Source: Halalkalicoccus sp. CGA53
GTDB taxonomy: Archaea > Halobacteriota > Halobacteria > Halobacteriales > Halalkalicoccaceae
NCBI RefSeq assembly: GCF_036429475.1
Contig: NZ_CP144125.1
Span: forward strand, 1,426,001 to 1,490,000
DNA: 64,000 nt
Direction: 5' to 3'
Below, in pieces: positions 47,193-56,200 of this stretch. The notes below the pieces were generated by a model that saw only the letters and a list, made by a program, of their open reading frames with translations, was not told where the DNA came from and did no database searches. The translations under genes were made by a program, and so were the position numbers. Every line of letters starts with the position of its first letter. Position 1 is the first letter of the stretch.

Positions 47193-49523
47193 CTACCGGA
47201 TCGAGTCCATCAGCAGCTTCTGTTCGACGCGTTTCGCCTCGTGCTGGACGTCGCGGACGGCGTCGATGTTCGCGCTGATCGAACTCACGCCCTCGTTCAC
47301 GAGGAACTCGACCATCTTCGGCTTCGAGCCGGCCTGCCCGCAGATGCTCGTCTTCACGCCGGCCTCCCGACAGCGCTCGATCGTCCTGCCGATCAGCGAG
47401 AGCACCGCGGGGTGGAGCTCGTCGAAGCGGTCGGCGACCATCTCGTTGTTCCGGTCGACCGCGAGGGTGTACTGGGTGAGGTCGTTCGTCCCGAAGGAGG
47501 CGAAGTCGATGCCCGCGTCGGCCATCCCCTCGACGGAGAGCGCGCTCGCGGGCGTCTCGATCATCACGCCCCAGGTCCGCCGGTTCGGGTCGACGCCTGC
47601 CTCTCTCAGCAGCTCCCTGGCCCGGATCACGTCCTCGGCGTCGTTCACGAGCGGGAACATGATCTCGACGTTGTCGTAGCCCATCTCGTAGAGTCGGCGG
47701 AACGCCGAGAGCTCGTGGCCGAACACCTCGGGTCGGTCGAGCGACCGACGGATCCCTCTGTACCCGAGCATCGGGTTGTGTTCGTGGGGTTCGTCGTCGC
47801 CGCCCTCCATCGACCGGAACTCGTCGGTCGGCGCGTCGAGGGTGCGAACCCGAACGGGACGGGGGTAGAACTCGTCGGCGACGGTCCGAATGCCCTGGAC
47901 GATCTCGTCGACGTACGCGCGCTCGCCCTCGTCCGCGATGAACTTCGAGGGGGTCTTGCCGAGCGAGAGGATCATGTGCTCGATCCGGAGGAGGCCGACG
48001 CCGTCCGCGCCGGTCGCGGCCGCGCGCGCCGCCGCTTCGGGGATCGAAACGTTCACCTTCACTTCCGTCGCGGTCATCGGCTTCACCGGGGTCTCCGGTC
48101 TCGCCGCCTCCACCGGATCGGGTGACTCCTCGACCGGCGGTTCCTCGTCCGGGCTGGCTGCCTCGACGCTGCCGCGCTCGCCGTCGAGCCGCACGTACTG
48201 GCCGTCTTCGAGCCGCTTCGTCGCGTTCCCGGTTCCGACCACCGCGGGGACGCCGAGTTCGCGCGAGACGATCGAGGCGTGACTCGTCATCCCGCCCTCG
48301 TCGGTGACGATACCCGCCGCCCGGCGCATCGCGGGCACCATGTCGGGCGTCGTCATCTCGGTCACGAGAATGTCGCCCTCCTCGACCTTGTCGAGCTGGT
48401 CGAGCTTCGCCACGATCTTTACCGTCCCCGATACGACCCCCGGGCTCGCCCCGAGGCCGTGGACGAGTTCGTCCGCATCGCCCTCGTACTCGTCGTAGGC
48501 GACCGACTGCCCGCCGTCGCCGTCGGTGATCCCCTTCATTCCGGAGCCGCTCTCGGCGTCGGGCGCCTCCTCGATCCCCCCCGTATCGATCGTCGTGATC
48601 GGCCGCGACTGGAGCATGTAGACTTCGCCGTCGACCATCGCCCACTCGACGTCCTGTGGGGTGCCGTAGTGCTCTTCGACGCGCTCGCCGATCTCGACGA
48701 GGTCGCGCAGATCGTCGTCGCCGAGCACCCGCTCGTCCTGTTTCCCCTCGGGCACCTCGCGTTCGACCGTCTCGCCGGTCTCCTCGTCGCGCACGCACAT
48801 CGTCCGCTTCGTCGAGACGGTCACGTCCTCGACCGTTCCGCTCTCGCGGTCGATCACGTAGTTGTCCGGGGAGACGGTGCCGGAGACGACCGCCTCGCCG
48901 AGCCCCCACGCCGCCTCGACGATCGAGACGGGATCGCCGCTGGAGGGGTGGCTGGTGAAGAGCACGCCGCTCTTCTCCGCGTCGACCATCCGCTGGACGA
49001 CGACCGCGATGTTCACGACCTCGGTGTCGAAGCCCTGCTGTTTCCGGTAGTAGATCGCCCGCTGGGTGAACAGTGACGCCCAGCACTCTTTCACTCGTTG
49101 GAGGAGGTCCTCGCGGGTGACGTTGAGGAACGTCTCCTGTTGCCCGGCGAAGCTCGCGTCCGGGAGGTCCTCGGCGGTCGCGGAGGACCGAACCGCGACG
49201 AACGGTCCGTCGCCGAACTCGTCGTAGGCGGCGAGGATCTCCTCTCCGAGCTCTCCGGGCACCTCCGTCTCGAGGATCAGCGACTGTGCCCGGTCGGCCG
49301 CCGCCGAGAGCGCCGGCGACTCCTCGACGTCGACGGCCACGACCTCCTCGAGCTCGTCCGCGATCCCCGCCTCCTCGACGAAGGTTCGATAGGTCCCGGC
49401 GGTGACGACGAACGCGGGCGGCACCGGCAGCCCCGCGCCGGCAAGTTCGCCGAGCGACGCGCCCTTCCCGCCCACCGTCTCGAGGTCTCCGGCTCCGATA
49501 TCCTCCAGCCACAGTAGCGCCAT
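47193..49523 (-). CDS. ppsA: Phosphoenolpyruvate synthase
   Basis: A 776-residue PEP synthase converting pyruvate, ATP and water to PEP, AMP and phosphate in gluconeogenesis. The N-terminal ATP-grasp domain (~15-340) contains VGGKGASLGELAGAGLPVPPAFVV and VRSSATAEDLPDASFAGQQETFLNV. The central swivel has the phosphohistidine GGMTSHASIVSRELG near residue 430, and the C-terminal PEP barrel has GYRGIRRSLDRPEVF, PFGTNDLTQY-like FASFGTNDLTQYTLAVDRNNE and the catalytic Cys in TSICGQAGSKP. ATG 49523 is chosen; more 5' codons in the same frame fall outside the family. Confidence 0.95.
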   Translation of the reverse strand: MALLWLEDIGAGDLETVGGKGASLGELAGAGLPVPPAFVVTAGTYRTFVEEAGIADELEEVVAVDVEESPALSAAADRAQSLILETEVPGELGEEILAAYDEFGDGPFVAVRSSATAEDLPDASFAGQQETFLNVTREDLLQRVKECWASLFTQRAIYYRKQQGFDTEVVNIAVVVQRMVDAEKSGVLFTSHPSSGDPVSIVEAAWGLGEAVVSGTVSPDNYVIDRESGTVEDVTVSTKRTMCVRDEETGETVEREVPEGKQDERVLGDDDLRDLVEIGERVEEHYGTPQDVEWAMVDGEVYMLQSRPITTIDTGGIEEAPDAESGSGMKGITDGDGGQSVAYDEYEGDADELVHGLGASPGVVSGTVKIVAKLDQLDKVEEGDILVTEMTTPDMVPAMRRAAGIVTDEGGMTSHASIVSRELGVPAVVGTGNATKRLEDGQYVRLDGERGSVEAASPDEEPPVEESPDPVEAARPETPVKPMTATEVKVNVSIPEAAARAAATGADGVGLLRIEHMILSLGKTPSKFIADEGERAYVDEIVQGIRTVADEFYPRPVRVRTLDAPTDEFRSMEGGDDEPHEHNPMLGYRGIRRSLDRPEVFGHELSAFRRLYEMGYDNVEIMFPLVNDAEDVIRARELLREAGVDPNRRTWGVMIETPASALSVEGMADAGIDFASFGTNDLTQYTLAVDRNNEMVADRFDELHPAVLSLIGRTIERCREAGVKTSICGQAGSKPKMVEFLVNEGVSSISANIDAVRDVQHEAKRVEQKLLMDSIR

Positions 49524-49656
49524 TGTCGTGTGAGTGACCTCACCGAGACCGATGAAAAGGGTTGCGACAGCACTCGCGAGCGGCGCGATCGACCACTCGA
49601 CGGCGAGTGAATCGAAGGGTTCCCGTCGGGGGTTACGGGAGCGATAACTACGTTCA

Positions 49657-49673
49657 CTCGTAAGGACGGTTGT
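49657..49673 (-). repeat. ACAACCGTCCTTACGAG motif upstream of ppsA
   Basis: On the minus strand reads ACAACCGTCCTTACGAG, one mismatch from the element at 28105-28121. Lies in the 251-bp gap between the PEP synthase and PhzF-like genes, 134-150 nt upstream of the ppsA ATG. Confidence 0.4.
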
Positions 49674-49774
49674 AGTCCCATCACTCGTCGCCGACGCACC
49701 CCCGGGCGACCCGCCGTGAACGGCCCAGCCCGGCCCGGTCCGACCCGTTCCGATTAGGGGGTAGCTATCGTCGG

Positions 49775-50689
49775 TTAGGCTTCGATGATCCCGGTCCCGT
49801 CGGCCTCGGGTTCGGGAACCGAGAGCGTACCGTCGAGCGAGACGACCGCACGCCCGCCGACGCGCACCTCCTCGCCGACGCGCACCCGCACCGTCCCCGG
49901 TCGGTCGACGTAGTGGCCCTGCTCGAACCGGAGCACGTCGGGTATCGGCGAGAACGCACCCACGTGAGCGAGGTACCCTCCTACAGCACCGCTCGCCGTT
50001 CCGGTGACGGGGTCCTCCGGGATCCCCAGTGAGGGGACGAACGCCCGGCCGTGGAGCGTCGAGTCCGCGTCGAGGGTGTCGAAGGTGAAGGCGTAGAGTC
50101 CCACGGTGTCGACGGACTCGCAGAGTCGTTTCACCACGTCCATCTCCGGATCGGCACTGCCGAGCGCCGAGAGGAAGTCCACCGGGACGACGAGGAAGGG
50201 GAGGCCGGTCGAGGCACGCGCGATCGGGAGGTCGGAAGCGAGCGTCTCGATCGACTCCGGATCGATCCCGAGCGTCTCCGCGACCGCTTCGGGATCGAGG
50301 TCGACCTCCTCGACCACCGGCTCGTCCTGTGTCATCCAGACCGTCCCGTCCTCCTCGACGTCGATGTCGAGCACTCCGACGTTCGTCTCCAGGGTGTGCG
50401 TTCCAGGTCCGATCGCTCCGTCCTCCCGGAGCAACGCGTGCGCGGCGACCGTCGCGTGCCCGCAGAGGTCCACCTCGGTCGTCGGCGTGAAGTAGCGGAT
50501 CCGGCGGTCGGCACCGTCGCTCCTGGTCAGAAAGGCCGTCTCGCTCGCGTTCAGTTCGCGGGCGACCGCCCGGCACTGTTCGTCGGAGAGGCCCGTTGCA
50601 TCCGGGACGACCCCCGCGACGTTCCCACTGAGCGGTTCGTCCGTGAAGGCGTCGACGAGACAGGCGCGGACCTCGGTCCGATCGGTCAT
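49775..50689 (-). CDS. PhzF-family isomerase/epimerase-like protein
   Basis: A 304-residue PhzF/YddE-like protein with the diaminopimelate-epimerase fold. Characteristic segments are LVDAFTDEPLSGNVAGVV (residues 11-28), NASETAF with the catalytic-type Glu50, YFTPTTEVDLCGHATVAAHALL (~68-90) and EDPVTGTASGAVGGYLA near residue 235-252. PhzF members isomerise or epimerise small carboxylates; this one could also be an uncharacterised enzyme, since only PhzF itself in phenazine synthesis is well understood and no phenazine genes are present. Start ATG 50689 is preferred over 50752. Confidence 0.85.
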   Translation of the reverse strand: MTDRTEVRACLVDAFTDEPLSGNVAGVVPDATGLSDEQCRAVARELNASETAFLTRSDGADRRIRYFTPTTEVDLCGHATVAAHALLREDGAIGPGTHTLETNVGVLDIDVEEDGTVWMTQDEPVVEEVDLDPEAVAETLGIDPESIETLASDLPIARASTGLPFLVVPVDFLSALGSADPEMDVVKRLCESVDTVGLYAFTFDTLDADSTLHGRAFVPSLGIPEDPVTGTASGAVGGYLAHVGAFSPIPDVLRFEQGHYVDRPGTVRVRVGEEVRVGGRAVVSLDGTLSVPEPEADGTGIIEA

Positions 50690-50748
50690 ACGCGGAGTGG
50701 GACGCTCTCGGACGTAGGTGTTGGGGCTTTCCTCGGCCGCCATCGTCC

Positions 50749-51522
50749 TCACATGAACCTGGACCAGGGCGACCTCCGCTCGACGTCGCGCAGAACCGAG
50801 CGCATCTCCTCGAGATCCGTCCTCTCTACGGCCGAGGGCTGTCCGTCAGATCCCCGTTGCGGACCGCGTCGGTGCTCGACCTCCACGAACGAACGCAGCT
50901 CGCCGTCTTCGAGCATCTCGGGGGGAGCGATCGTACCGATCAGGCGCAGGATCGACTCGTTCACTCCCGTCATAGCCCGTCGCATGCGGCGGAGGTCCGC
51001 CAGTCGTCGCGTGGTCTCTTCCGGGAGGTCGCCCTCGGAGACGGACGTCTCGGGGTCGACGTCTAGTTCGGTGGGGTCGATGACGATGTGGACGTTCCCC
51101 ACGTCGTCGAAGTGGATCCGCTCTCTGTGCTCTCGCAGCCGATTGATCCGATCGATGGTGTCGTACAGCTCGAACAGCGAGTGCCGAACGTCGGGCGGAA
51201 GCCGAAGGACCATGCCGGAGTGTTTCAGCTGCTCGAACGCGGTCGTGGAGAGCGCGCCGGGAAACGAGACGACGTATCGGATCTCGATCTTCGTTCCCCG
51301 GGGGACCTCGATCGGGAGGTCGACCTGCTGTCGGCGCAAGTCGCCCGTGAGGAGGTCCGAGAGCTCTCTCGCCCGTGCGGTGTTCTGCTCGAGCTCAGCC
51401 TGGATCGCCCGGAGCGACTGGATCTCCTGCCAGCGGTTCCGCAGATAGAACGTGAGGAGGACGGCGACCAGGGCGGTGACGGCCCCGGCGAGGACGGAAA
51501 GGGCCGCACCCGTCTCGACCAT
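50749..51522 (-). CDS. Single-pass membrane protein with coiled-coil and globular domain
   Basis: A 257-residue protein beginning MVETGAALSVLAGAVTALVAVLLTFYL with one transmembrane helix at residues ~6-28. It continues into a charged amphipathic helix (NRWQEIQSLRAIQAELEQNTARARELSDLLTGDLRR), a globular region with IEVPRGTKIEIRYVVSFPGALSTTAFEQLKHSGMVLRLP and a final helical segment. Predicted orientation is cytoplasmic soluble domain. Function unknown. It lies divergent from a 56-aa DUF1059 gene whose ATG is 100 nt away. Confidence 0.68.
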   Translation of the reverse strand: MVETGAALSVLAGAVTALVAVLLTFYLRNRWQEIQSLRAIQAELEQNTARARELSDLLTGDLRRQQVDLPIEVPRGTKIEIRYVVSFPGALSTTAFEQLKHSGMVLRLPPDVRHSLFELYDTIDRINRLREHRERIHFDDVGNVHIVIDPTELDVDPETSVSEGDLPEETTRRLADLRRMRRAMTGVNESILRLIGTIAPPEMLEDGELRSFVEVEHRRGPQRGSDGQPSAVERTDLEEMRSVLRDVERRSPWSRFM

Positions 51523-51622
51523 ACCGTACAGTCGGGACCGGCGTACATAGCCTTCGAGGGGGGTAGCCGGGTCGTCTTCCGGCGGGCAGCAGCTACATGG
51601 CGCTCGCACCGCTCTCTCGCGC

Positions 51623-51793
51623 ATGGTCACGGAGCGCTATCGGTTCGAGTGCCGGGACGTCGCGGACTGCGACGTGGTGGTCTACAGCGAGTTCGAGGAG
51701 TCGATCTACGAGGCCGCGCGATCCCACCTCGAGGACGTACACGGCCGGGAGGTCACGGACGAGGACCTCGCACCGTACATCGAGGAGCTCTGA
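51623..51793 (+). CDS. DUF1059-family small protein
   Basis: A 56-residue protein, MVTERYRFECRDVADCDVVVYSEFEESIYEAARSH..., ending with APYIEEL-stop. The pattern FxC-x5-C-x(16-20)-A-x2-H and the EDVHGREVTDEDLAPYI tail match DUF1059, a small family with two cysteines and a histidine that may bind a metal. Third positions are GC-rich across the frame. It is divergent from a membrane protein and converges with a larger membrane protein gene (51882-52913). Confidence 0.78.
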   Translation: MVTERYRFECRDVADCDVVVYSEFEESIYEAARSHLEDVHGREVTDEDLAPYIEEL

Positions 51794-51881
51794 GAGCCAC
51801 GGTCGGTCGCGTCGACGTCGGGGACCCACGGCCGGTTCGCCGTCGTCCTGGGTCCGTACACCACGAGCGTCCGCCGAGGGA

Positions 51882-52913
51882 TCAGGTGTACTGTCGTTCT
51901 CTGACCGACCCACGGACCTCCGGAATCGGGTCGAGGTCGGCGTCCGTGTCGCCGAGGACGAACAGCGAGTAGTACCTGAGGTAGCTCTCGGCGGGGACGA
52001 GGATGAGCGCGACCGAGACGAGGAAGAGCGCGAGCGCGACCAGGCCGATCAGCACGAGGAGCACCCCACCGATCAGCTCTGCCCCCGCGGCGAACAGCAG
52101 GACGAAGACGGCGATCCCCGCGATGCCGAAGGTGAGACCCAGGCCGGTGAGGACGATCGCGACCGCGATCCCGACGAGGATGCTCACGACGATGCCGAGG
52201 ACGAAGACGGCGACCGCGTAAGCGAGGTACTGTTTCCAGGAGTCGAGGAGCACCGGCCAGAACGCCCGCCAGCCGCCGACGAGCCCCCGGTCGGTGACGA
52301 GCATCGTCGGGACGACGAACTCGGTTGTGAAGCTGTCGGTGAGGCTGAGACAGAGCAGGAGGAGTCCGCCGACCAGCGAGAGGAGGACGAGCAGGCTCGG
52401 GGGGATACCCTCGGGCGCACCCGTGACCAGCCACAGCCCCAGCACGAAGAGCCCACCGACGATCCCGAGCGCGAGCAGAGCGAGGACGACCCGGAACGCG
52501 AGCAACGAGAGCGCCTTTCCGAGGTTCGTCCGGGCGTACTCGAAGAGGCGGACCTCCTCCTTGCGAAGCGACTCGACGAGGACGAACTCCATCGTCGCCG
52601 CGACGAACATGAACCCGAGGACGAAGAACGCGAGCACCCCGAGGACGCCGAGGACGAGCGCGAGGTTCGCGAGCAGTAGCTCCGTGAGGACGGCGACCAC
52701 CTCGCCGACCTCGACGCCCGGGTCGGTGTCGGTCGCGGGCGGCGTCGCGGCGTTCACCCCGCTGAAGCCGTTGCCCGCGCCGACGCCGCCGCCGCCGACG
52801 AAGAAGACGACGAACGCGAGCACCAGCCAGCGTCGCAACGAGAACGGCGAGATGAGGAACTCGCGGGTCGCGACGAACGCGTCGTCCAGGTCCTCGATCG
52901 CGTACAGCGTCAT
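51882..52913 (-). CDS. Polytopic membrane protein of DUF7544 type
   Basis: A 343-residue protein with about six to eight helices, e.g. VLAFVVFFVGGGGVG near 30, LGVLGVLAFFVLGFMFVA (~85-105), LGIVGGLFVLGLWLV, LLVLLSLVGGLLLLCLSL and FVLLFAAGAELIGGVLLVLIGLVALALFLVSVALILV. A soluble N-terminal start MTLYAIEDLDDAFVATREFLISPFSLRRW is typical of a haloarchaeal conserved family (DUF7544). Function unknown. The gene ends with a soluble tail DTDADLDPIPEVRGSVRERQYT. It is convergent with DUF1059. Confidence 0.75.
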   Translation of the reverse strand: MTLYAIEDLDDAFVATREFLISPFSLRRWLVLAFVVFFVGGGGVGAGNGFSGVNAATPPATDTDPGVEVGEVVAVLTELLLANLALVLGVLGVLAFFVLGFMFVAATMEFVLVESLRKEEVRLFEYARTNLGKALSLLAFRVVLALLALGIVGGLFVLGLWLVTGAPEGIPPSLLVLLSLVGGLLLLCLSLTDSFTTEFVVPTMLVTDRGLVGGWRAFWPVLLDSWKQYLAYAVAVFVLGIVVSILVGIAVAIVLTGLGLTFGIAGIAVFVLLFAAGAELIGGVLLVLIGLVALALFLVSVALILVPAESYLRYYSLFVLGDTDADLDPIPEVRGSVRERQYT

Positions 52914-53030
52914 GGAGCGTGGATACCCGCGCCCTCTGAAAACCGTATCGGCTCACCGGTCCGTACCCGGGACCGAGGCGCAACGGTTTAACACGGAGCC
53001 GCCCTGGTTCGGGGTGGTGACCGACACGCG

Positions 53031-53729
53031 ATGAGCGACCTCCCCGAGGAGTTCCGGTGTACGATCACGAACTGGGAGTACATCTACGGCCTCTGCCGGA
53101 CGGTGAGCACCGACGTCAAACGATCCGAGTTCGAGCCGGACGTGATCGTCGCGCTCGCCCGCGGGGGCTGGTTCGCGGGGCGCTGTCTCTGTGACTTCCT
53201 CGGGCTCGACGACCTGACGAGCCTGAAGATGGAACACTACGTCGGTACGGCCGAGAAGTCCGGAGAGCCGACGATCCGCTACCCGATGCCCGAGGGCAGC
53301 GTCGAGGGGAAGAGCGTGCTCATCATCGACGATATCGCCGACACGGGTGGCTCGATCGAGCGTGCCGAGGAGTACGTCACGGAGCGCGGTGCGACCGACG
53401 TCCGGACAGCGACGCTCCAGCTGCTCGGGACGAGCGAATTCGAGCCCGACTACGTCGGCGAGCGCTTGGAGCAGTGGACGTGGGTCGTCTACCCGTGGAA
53501 CTTCATCGAGGACATGGTCGACCTGATCTCCGGCGTGATGGGGAAGGCCGACGAGGTGTCGTTCTCGGCGGACGAGATCCGTCACTACCTCGCCGAGTAT
53601 CACGGGGTGCGGCGGATCGGGATGGAGATCGCCCAGCCGAACCGGTTGAACGAGGTCCTCGTCGAGATGGAGCGCCGGGACGTGATCGAACGGACCGAAC
53701 GCGCCGAGTGGCGCCTCGTCGACGGTTGA
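53031..53729 (+). CDS. Purine-type phosphoribosyltransferase with C-terminal extension
   Basis: A 232-residue protein. The PRPP-binding loop VLIIDDIADTGGSIERAEEYV (residues ~95-115) and the base-binding start EFEPDVIVALARGGWFAGRCLCDFL (~35-58) define a type I phosphoribosyltransferase that adds a nucleobase to PRPP. Family relatives in archaea act on hypoxanthine/guanine or regulate purine genes. The last ~70 residues (SADEIRHYLAEYHGVRRIGMEIAQPNRLNEVLVEMERRDVIERTERAEWRL) are a helical segment that reads like a small winged helix, so the protein may double as a regulator. AACGGTTTAACAC about 43 nt upstream resembles a promoter. Confidence 0.83.
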   Translation: MSDLPEEFRCTITNWEYIYGLCRTVSTDVKRSEFEPDVIVALARGGWFAGRCLCDFLGLDDLTSLKMEHYVGTAEKSGEPTIRYPMPEGSVEGKSVLIIDDIADTGGSIERAEEYVTERGATDVRTATLQLLGTSEFEPDYVGERLEQWTWVVYPWNFIEDMVDLISGVMGKADEVSFSADEIRHYLAEYHGVRRIGMEIAQPNRLNEVLVEMERRDVIERTERAEWRLVDG

Positions 53730-53828
53730 ATCCGGCGGACTCGAGCCGACCTCCGCGATCACCCCGGGCCGTTCCGACTCGCCCAGCTCCCGCTCGTACG
53801 GATCGGAGTTCGCCCCGGCGTTCGGCCG

Positions 53829-54278
53829 CTACCAGAACGCCTCGTGGACCGCTCGGCCCTCCTCGTTCAAGACCGGTCCCTCGACCCGGGTGACCCCCTC
53901 CAGGATCGTCTCGGCACGGACCGGCGGTTCTCGACCCGTGAACTCCCCGATCTCGGGCCCCGAAACGCTGTACACCACCCGGTCCAGACCGGCGTAGTAG
54001 AGCCCGCCCGCGCACATCGGACACGGCTCGGTCGAGGTGTACATCGTCGTCTCCCGTCGAACTCCCTCGTCGAGCTCCGCTCGCGCCCTGTACGCCAGGT
54101 GGAGTTCCGGGTGTCTGCGGACGTCGTTTTCGGTGAGTACGCTGTTCTTCGCCTCCATCACCACCTCGCCGTCGTGGACGAGCAGCGAGCCGAACGGCCG
54201 GTTGCCCTCCTCGACCGACTCGCGCGCGAGTTCGATCGCCCGTCGGGTGAACCGCTCGTCCTCGGGTGTCGGGTCCAT
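53829..54278 (-). CDS. Nucleoside/nucleobase deaminase (CDA superfamily)
   Basis: A 149-residue zinc-dependent deaminase. The second zinc motif is intact, TEPCPMCAGGLYYAGLDRVVY. The first, normally HAE, is HPE in RRHPELHLAYRARAEL (residues ~57-72), with an extra His two residues on. The fold and N-terminus FTRRAIELARESVEEGNRPFGSLLVHDGEVV resemble guanine/cytosine deaminase or tRNA adenosine deaminase TadA. The substrate cannot be fixed; the adjacent phosphoribosyltransferase and MTA phosphorylase suggest purine salvage. Confidence 0.82.
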   Translation of the reverse strand: MDPTPEDERFTRRAIELARESVEEGNRPFGSLLVHDGEVVMEAKNSVLTENDVRRHPELHLAYRARAELDEGVRRETTMYTSTEPCPMCAGGLYYAGLDRVVYSVSGPEIGEFTGREPPVRAETILEGVTRVEGPVLNEEGRAVHEAFW

Positions 54279-54450
54279 ACCCCCGGTTCGCTTCCGGTCC
54301 CCAAGTAGCGTCGGATCGGGTGTCTCACCGATCCACCGGTACGATCGATCCGCTCGACCGCTTCGAGGACGCTCTCGCCGGTCCTCGAGTCGACGATGCC
54401 CGATCCCGTCGGGAACGAGTCCGATAGCACCTCTCGGACCGAACCCACAC

Positions 54451-54458
54451 GGTTTAGG
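54451..54458 (+). promoter_or_regulatory. TATA-like element of the mtnP gene
   Basis: GGTTTAGG, 24-31 nt before ATG 54482, consistent with a leaderless transcript. Confidence 0.45.
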
Positions 54459-54481
54459 TGTCCCTCACCCCACGCACCGGT

Positions 54482-55345
54482 ATGATCGGCTTCATCGGCG
54501 GGAGCGGGATCTACGAGGCGCTCGCCCTCATCGACACGCGAGAAGCGGAGATCGAGACGCCCTACGGCGAACCGAGCGCGCCGGTGACGATCGGCGAACT
54601 CGAGGGGACGGGTAAAGAGATCGCGTTCGTCCCTCGACACGGCCGGAACCACGAGTACTCGCCGACGATGCTGCCCTACCGGGCGAACGTCTACGCGCTG
54701 AAGTCACTCGGCGTCACGCACGTCGTCGCGAGCAACGCTGTCGGCAGCCTGCGAGAGGACCTGCCGCCGCAGACGCTCGTCGTACCTGATCAAGCGGTCG
54801 ACCGGACCCGTCACCGCCCTTTTACCTTCTTCGACGAGGGGATGGTCGTCCACATGCCGTTCACCGAGCCGTACTGTCCGGACCTCTCGGCACATCTCGT
54901 GGAGTCCGCGGAGGAGGCGAGCGACGCCGAGGTCGTCTCCGGGGGTACGTACGTCTGTATCGAGGGCCCACAGTTCTCGACGCGCGCAGAGAGCGAGTTC
55001 TACCGCGGGCAGGGCTGGGACGTCATCGGGATGACGACGATCCCCGAGGCGAAACTCGCCCGCGAGGCCGAGATGTGTTACGCGACGCTCACCGGTGTCA
55101 CCGACTTCGACGTCTGGAAGGAAGACAGTCAGGTAACGCTCGAAGAGGTGCTCGAGAACGCCGCGGCGAACGAGGAGGCGATCAAGGAGACCGTCGACCG
55201 TGCGGTCCGGACGCTCGACGAGTCGGAGTGTTCGTGTCGGAACGCTCTCGAGGGGACGATCAACACGCCTTCGGAGGCGATTCCCGACGAGGTCAGAGAG
55301 CGCGTCGACCTGCTCGCCGGCGAGTACCTCGACGGGGAGCGGTGA
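54482..55345 (+). CDS. mtnP: S-methyl-5'-thioadenosine phosphorylase
   Basis: A 287-residue trimeric purine nucleoside phosphorylase-fold enzyme splitting methylthioadenosine to adenine and methylthioribose-1-phosphate. Signatures are IGGSGIYEA (residues 4-12), the phosphate loop FVPRHGRNHEYSPTMLPYRANVYA (~46-69), ASNAVGSLREDLPPQTLVVPDQAVD, and GGTYVCIEGPQFSTRAESEFYRGQGWDVIGMTTIPEAKLAREAEMCYA in the substrate pocket. TATA-like GGTTTAGG lies 24-31 nt before ATG 54482. Links S-adenosylmethionine use to adenine salvage and sits in a purine-salvage neighbourhood. Confidence 0.95.
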   Translation: MIGFIGGSGIYEALALIDTREAEIETPYGEPSAPVTIGELEGTGKEIAFVPRHGRNHEYSPTMLPYRANVYALKSLGVTHVVASNAVGSLREDLPPQTLVVPDQAVDRTRHRPFTFFDEGMVVHMPFTEPYCPDLSAHLVESAEEASDAEVVSGGTYVCIEGPQFSTRAESEFYRGQGWDVIGMTTIPEAKLAREAEMCYATLTGVTDFDVWKEDSQVTLEEVLENAAANEEAIKETVDRAVRTLDESECSCRNALEGTINTPSEAIPDEVRERVDLLAGEYLDGER

Positions 55346-55588
55346 CGGAACCCAGTGTCGGTCCGACGAGACTGTCGACCGATACCGCAGACCACGGTAA
55401 CTGTTAATTTCTACCACGACGTACGGGTGAGTAGCGCCCCGTGTGATCGACGTGGGTAGACGTGAGGTGTAGGTATCGGCGCTACGACTGGAGGGGACGA
55501 TGGTATCACCGACCACTAGAGGGAACCGAATCGTTCGTCGGCTCGGCCGGCGTCACACGGTCGAAAGCGGTCTCGGGGGGTGGCGTCG

Positions 55589-56200
55589 ATGAACTACGAG
55601 TTAGCGTACGCGGTGGGCTTTCACCCGTGGGAGACCGCGATAGAGAACGAGGAGTTCATCGAGACGATCACCCGGCTGTTCGAGGAGGAAGAAGGGCGGG
55701 ACCCACCCTACGGACGCGCACTCGACATCGGTACCGGGAGCGGGATCTGGGGTGTCGAACTGGCGAAGCGGGGCTGGCAGGTCACGGGTATCGACACCGT
55801 CGAGAAGGCGCTCCGTCGTGCTCGGGACAGGGTCGAGGAGGCCGGTGTCGAGATGGACCTCGTCCACGGCGACGTGACGGAGCTCCGGGCTGCCGGGATC
55901 GACCCCGGATACCGACTGGTGCTCGATACGGGCACCTACCACGGTCTGAACCGCGACCAGCGCGAGGCGATGGGGCGGGAGGTCGACACAGTCGCCACCC
56001 CCGATGCGACCGTGCTCCTGCTCGCGTGGAAGCCGAAGCGTCGGGGGCCGCTACCGCGAGGTGCGACCCGAGCCGAACTCGAGACGGTGTTTCCCGGCTG
56101 GACCGTCACCGATCTGGGCCGCTCCGAGTTCACGGCGCCCAAACCGGTCGAGGTGCTGGCGAAACCCAACGAGCACTGGTACCGGCTTCGCCGCGAATGA
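55589..56200 (+). CDS. Class I SAM-dependent methyltransferase
   Basis: A 203-residue methyltransferase. SAM-binding motif I is RALDIGTGSGIWGVELAKRGW (residues ~46-64) and motif II acidic residue in VTGIDTVEKALRRARDRVEEAG. Motif III-IV region VLDTGTYHGLNRDQREAMG matches small thiopurine/tellurite-resistance-type methyltransferases. Substrate is unknown. ATG 55589 rather than GTG 55580 is preferred by family length. It follows mtnP on the same strand, 243 bp downstream, and could be cotranscribed. Confidence 0.83.
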   Translation: MNYELAYAVGFHPWETAIENEEFIETITRLFEEEEGRDPPYGRALDIGTGSGIWGVELAKRGWQVTGIDTVEKALRRARDRVEEAGVEMDLVHGDVTELRAAGIDPGYRLVLDTGTYHGLNRDQREAMGREVDTVATPDATVLLLAWKPKRRGPLPRGATRAELETVFPGWTVTDLGRSEFTAPKPVEVLAKPNEHWYRLRRE

